This document shows, piece by piece, positions 9,190 to 11,006 of a stretch of 11,006 nucleotides of DNA (position 1 is the first letter of the stretch; every line of letters begins with the position of its first letter). The notes beneath the pieces are model-generated. The model saw only the letters and a list, made by a program, of their open reading frames with translations, did no database searches and was not told the origin of the DNA. The stretch is from an uncultured Sphingobacteriaceae bacterium. GTDB lineage: Bacteria; Bacteroidota; Bacteroidia; Sphingobacteriales; Sphingobacteriaceae. Both the position numbers and the translations under genes were made by a program. The DNA is taken from NCBI GenBank assembly GCA_946887045.1, contig CAMPKC010000085.1:1-11006 (forward strand), given 5' to 3'.

Positions 9190-9454
9190 TTTAGGTTTAG
9201 AAATTTGTTTTAAATTGTTAGTTTGCTTGTAACACTTGATAAATAAATAGTTGTAGGGGTCTTATTATTGCAATGAAGTATTTTGATTTAGTATTGGTTA
9301 GATGCTTATAAGCGTTATTTTTTGTATTCTAGACAAACAAACACCCTTTCGCATGACCACAAAAATTCTGTTATACTAAACTCAATATGTGATTAACGGA
9401 AAACTCATCTGTGTTATGGAGCCGCCACCTTGTAAGGCGACGGAACTTAATCCT
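9190..9454. other. Non-coding leader region upstream of susC
   Basis: This is 265 bp of A/T-rich sequence with no gene I can support. It contains a perfect 10-bp palindrome, GCTTATAAGC, at 9304-9313. I looked for the Bacteroidota promoter pattern (TTTG, about 19-21 bp, TAnnTTTG) on the minus strand and found no convincing match. The susC operon may therefore start further upstream, beyond the susC remnant. The part at about 9390-9454 may be decayed sequence that once belonged to the remnant, but no recognisable SusC reading continues there. Confidence 0.5.
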
Positions 9455-9631
9455 CTAACTACCATTTACATCAGTAGTAACACCCTGCGCAGTTCCCTTA
9501 ACACCCACGCTCACGCCAATGAGGGGTTCATTCGCTGCATCTGTAACCTTGCCGGTTACCTGCCTGGTTTGCGCCTGTACTGTAACGATTAGCATACACA
9601 GTACAGAGAAGAATAGTAAAACTTTTCTCAT
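9455..9631 (-). pseudogene. 5' remnant of a second susC-like gene (signal peptide plus start of the carboxypeptidase-regulatory-like domain)
   Basis: Starting from the ATG at 9631-9629, 58 codons read to a TAG at 9457-9455. The first 21 residues are a signal peptide (MRKVLLFFSVLCMLIVTVQAQ). They are followed by VTGKVTDAANEPLIGVSV and TAQGVTTDVNGS, the standard start of the N-terminal domain of SusC-type transporters. Intact homologues continue with Tyr-x-(Ile/Val) right after the NGS-type turn, and here that Tyr position is the stop codon (TAG for TAT/TAC). The next codons give RIKF, as expected, but the SusC reading is then lost. No plug or barrel exists before the intact susC, so most of the gene has been deleted. 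It differs from the N-terminus of the intact susC, so it is not a recent duplicate. Expression as a tiny secreted protein cannot be excluded but seems unlikely. Confidence 0.75.
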
Positions 9632-9660
9632 AATTTAGAATAATTGATTGTTGATGAAGA

Positions 9661-9676
9661 TTACAACTTGTTGTAA
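9661..9676. promoter_or_regulatory. 16-bp palindrome upstream of the susC remnant
   Basis: TTACAAC-TT-GTTGTAA has perfect 7-bp arms around a 2-bp centre, 29 bp before the remnant start. Its half-site core CTTGTTRT recurs at 9714-9721 (minus strand) and 9823-9830 (plus strand) in the same spacer. This is compatible with a dimeric regulator site. Which protein binds it is unknown. Confidence 0.4.
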
Positions 9677-9700
9677 AAATTGGCCCCCTCTAAAAATTGG
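9674..9700. repeat. 10-bp direct repeat, two copies 17 bp apart
   Basis: TAAAAATTGG occurs at 9674-9683 and 9691-9700, separated by CCCCCTC. The first copy overlaps the end of the 16-bp palindrome. Short direct repeats upstream of susC-type genes can be activator sites, but no assignment is possible from sequence alone. Confidence 0.45.
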
Positions 9701-9704
9701 TTAT

Positions 9705-9718
9705 GTTATTTTAATAAC
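9705..9718. promoter_or_regulatory. 14-bp inverted repeat GTTATT-TT-AATAAC
   Basis: Perfect 6-bp arms surround a TT centre in the spacer between the susC remnant and lacI. It is A/T-rich and short, so chance occurrence is possible. It is listed because four symmetrical elements lie within 150 bp here. Confidence 0.3.
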
Positions 9719-9742
9719 AAGTTACGCTCTTTTTTATGACAA

Positions 9743-9795
9743 GTGCCAACGATAGCACAGAAAAAGTTATGCAATCGTTCCCGGCAACGTTGTCG
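9743..9795. promoter_or_regulatory. Candidate LacI-family operator cluster
   Basis: CGGCAACGTTGTCG at 9782-9795 is a near-perfect 14-bp palindrome centred on CG, with one mismatched pair. LacI-family operators are usually even-length palindromes with a central CG, so this fits. Two weaker CG-centred sites lie nearby: GTGCCAACGATAGCAC at 9743-9758 (GTGC/GCAC arms) and GCAATCGTTC at 9771-9780. The cluster is 82 bp or more upstream of the lacI start, which suggests autoregulation and possibly control of the divergent operon. Binding is inferred, not shown. Confidence 0.45.
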
Positions 9796-9822
9796 ACATT
9801 ATTAAATGTCATTTGAATTTTG
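9790..9822 (+). promoter_or_regulatory. Possible promoter for the LacI-family gene
   Basis: TTG at 9790-9792 and GAATTTTG at 9815-9822 are spaced 22 bp apart. They resemble the Bacteroidota -33/-7 pattern (TTTG and TAnnTTTG), with the first T of the -7 box replaced. The -33 part falls inside the CG-centred palindrome. A perfect inverted repeat, GACATT-ATTA-AATGTC (9795-9810), lies in the spacer. The match is partial, so this is tentative. Confidence 0.3.
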
Positions 9823-9876
9823 CTTGTTATAGTTTACCTTGTACTTTTAATTAATCAGGAAATCTTTTAATAGCCA

Positions 9877-10887
9877 ATGAGGTTCGAACCTACTACCATA
9901 AAAGACATAGCCAAAGCACTGGGACTATCCACTTCTACGGTTTCAAGAGCTCTGCGTGGAGGATATGAAATTAGTGAGGAAACAAAGCGGATTGTGTTGG
10001 AATATGCTGAACAAATAAACTACAGACCCAATCCGATAGCATTAAGCCTGAAAGAACGAAGAAGTCATTCAATCGGTGTGGTAGTCTGCGAGATTGCTAA
10101 TAACTTTTTTTCACAGGCTATTAACGGAATTGAATCGATTGCCTATAATTCCGGATATCATGTCATCATAACTCAGAGCAACGAGAATTTTGAAAGGGAA
10201 GTTTTAAATGTCGAACACCTGGCTTCCAGATCTGTGGATGGCTTATTGATATCCCTGTCCTCAGAAACGCCGGATATCTCTTACTTAAAAAAATTACACG
10301 ACAAAGGACTTCCTATTGTACTGTTCGACCGGGTTACCGACGAAATTCAAACCCATAAAGTAATAGCTAATAATTTTCAGGGAGCATTCGATGCAACCGA
10401 ATATTTGATAAAATTAGGGCATCGCAGAGTCGCACATTTCACCAATGCCGCCCATCTATCTATAACCCGCGAACGGCTTTCAGGCTATAAAGCCGCACTC
10501 GAAAAACATTCTATAGCTTATAATGAATCGTACGTGAAATTTTGCAATCATGGTGGTATGATACAAGATGAGTTAGACGAGGTTGTTAAAGAGATATTAG
10601 CTTTAGAAGACCGGCCCCAGGCAATTTTTATCGCTCAGGATAAGCTCACTACCGGAGCTTTGCTGGCTTTCAAAAAACATGAACCTGTATATGCCTCCGA
10701 AATTTCGATCTCTGGCTTTACCAATTCAAACGTTGTCGAGCTTTTTTCGCCGTCAATAACCGCCGTAAGGCAGCCTGCTTTTGAAATGGGACAATTGGCA
10801 ACAGAACTTCTGATCAAATTGATTGAAAGTAAGTATCCTGTCACTGAGTTTGAAACCAGAATGTTAAATACTCAATTGATGCTTTAA
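9877..10887 (+). CDS. LacI-family transcriptional regulator, probable pectin-locus regulator
   Basis: The 336-aa cytoplasmic DNA-binding protein has the normal family length. The N-terminal helix-turn-helix reads TTIKDIAKALGLSTSTVSRALRG (spanning residues 6-28). It is followed by the hinge region RPNPIALSLKERRS (50-63), whose Leu58 sits where the operator-intercalating leucine of LacI lies. The periplasmic-binding-protein-like sensor domain starts at SIGVVV (65-70). It has effector-pocket landmarks FDRV (150-153) and DKLTTGALLAF (255-265), then VRQP (297-300) and EMGQLATELLI. The domain is complete and intact. It is transcribed away from the susC operon across a 687-bp spacer. A regulator placed like this normally controls its neighbours. 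The effector is probably a pectin breakdown intermediate such as 2-keto-3-deoxygluconate, inferred only from the lyase and KduD nearby. Whether it represses or activates cannot be told. No strong Shine-Dalgarno is seen. Confidence 0.93.
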   Translation: MRFEPTTIKDIAKALGLSTSTVSRALRGGYEISEETKRIVLEYAEQINYRPNPIALSLKERRSHSIGVVVCEIANNFFSQAINGIESIAYNSGYHVIITQSNENFEREVLNVEHLASRSVDGLLISLSSETPDISYLKKLHDKGLPIVLFDRVTDEIQTHKVIANNFQGAFDATEYLIKLGHRRVAHFTNAAHLSITRERLSGYKAALEKHSIAYNESYVKFCNHGGMIQDELDEVVKEILALEDRPQAIFIAQDKLTTGALLAFKKHEPVYASEISISGFTNSNVVELFSPSITAVRQPAFEMGQLATELLIKLIESKYPVTEFETRMLNTQLML

Positions 10888-10896
10888 CGATCGCTT

Positions 10897-10934
10897 TTTC
10901 AGGACGAGACAGACAGCTATTTCAGGACGAGACA
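10897..10934. repeat. 15-bp direct repeat, two copies with 23-bp period
   Basis: TTTCAGGACGAGACA occurs identically at 10897-10911 and 10920-10934, starting 10 bp after the lacI stop. On the minus strand it reads TGTCTCGTCCTGAAA; ends beginning TGT are frequent at insertion-sequence termini. It could be an insertion-sequence scar or a repeated protein-binding site. No transposase is present in the window. Confidence 0.6.
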
Positions 10935-10959
10935 AGAGTATACAAAATTAAAAGTTAAA

Positions 10960-11003
10960 GTATAGATAAGGTATATATAAGGCATATATAACGCATAGTT
11001 AAG
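10960..11003. repeat. Four imperfect 11-bp tandem repeats at the window edge
   Basis: The units are GTATAGATAAG (10960-10970), GTATATATAAG (10971-10981), GCATATATAAC (10982-10992) and GCATAGTTAAG (10993-11003). Adjacent units match at 8 to 10 of 11 positions. A weaker fifth unit may precede them at 10949-10959. The period is not a multiple of three, so it is not coding. The array may continue past the window. Confidence 0.6.
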
Positions 11004-11006
11004 CCA

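Noticed and set aside
9360..9385. Minus-strand promoter for susC (TTG at 9385-9383, AATTTTTG at 9367-9360)
   Set aside because: The spacing is only 15 bp and the -7 box is imperfect, so the match to the Bacteroidota promoter is too weak to annotate.
9389..9592. Plus-strand open frame of 67 codons between susC and lacI
   Set aside because: It is antisense to the recognisable SusC signal peptide and N-terminal domain remnant, and its own product resembles nothing.
10897..11003. CRISPR array
   Set aside because: Repeats are 11 or 15 bp, with no uniform unique spacers and no cas genes, so this is not a CRISPR.

Overview
The window looks like part of a Bacteroidota chromosome, most likely a soil or plant-associated Sphingobacteriales/Cytophagales-type organism. 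The evidence is an adjacent SusC/SusD pair, lipoproteins whose lipid-anchor cysteine is followed by KK (Cys-Lys-Lys), AT-rich spacers, and no strong Shine-Dalgarno sequences. The genus is inference and cannot be fixed from this sequence alone.

Layout: (1) 1-279, plus strand, is the 3' end of a short-chain dehydrogenase that reads as KduD (2-dehydro-3-deoxy-D-gluconate 5-dehydrogenase). It converges on the next gene across a hairpin at 284-323. (2) 335-1684, minus, is a lipoprotein pectate lyase of the PL1 type. (3) 1823-3973, minus, is a lipoprotein with an N-terminal fibronectin-III-like part and a C-terminal parallel beta-helix (DUF4957/DUF5123 type). (4) 3996-5924, minus, is a SusD-family glycan-binding lipoprotein. 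(5) 5959-9189, minus, is a SusC-family TonB-dependent transporter. (6) 9190-9876 is a spacer of nearly 700 bp holding a broken 5' remnant of a second susC (9455-9631, minus) and a cluster of palindromes and short direct repeats. (7) 9877-10887, plus, is a LacI-family regulator pointing away from the cluster. (8) 10888-11006 is non-coding and repeat-rich: a 15-bp direct repeat, then four 11-bp tandem units running to the window edge.

Together this is a compact pectin (polygalacturonate) utilisation locus. The surface lyase would cut polygalacturonate. The beta-helix lipoprotein and SusD would bind the chains and oligomers. SusC would import unsaturated oligogalacturonides. KduD acts near the end of the cytoplasmic route that turns unsaturated galacturonate into 2-keto-3-deoxygluconate. 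The LacI regulator probably senses an intermediate of this route. susC, susD and the beta-helix gene are separated by 34 and 22 bp and look like one operon read leftwards. A strong intrinsic terminator at 1720-1766 ends that operon and lies in the leader of the pectate lyase gene, so the lyase may be a separate unit or depend on read-through.

I see no wholly new system. The parts most worth a second look are the decayed susC fragment between promoter region and operon, the function of the beta-helix lipoprotein, the regulatory palindromes before lacI, and the repeats after it.
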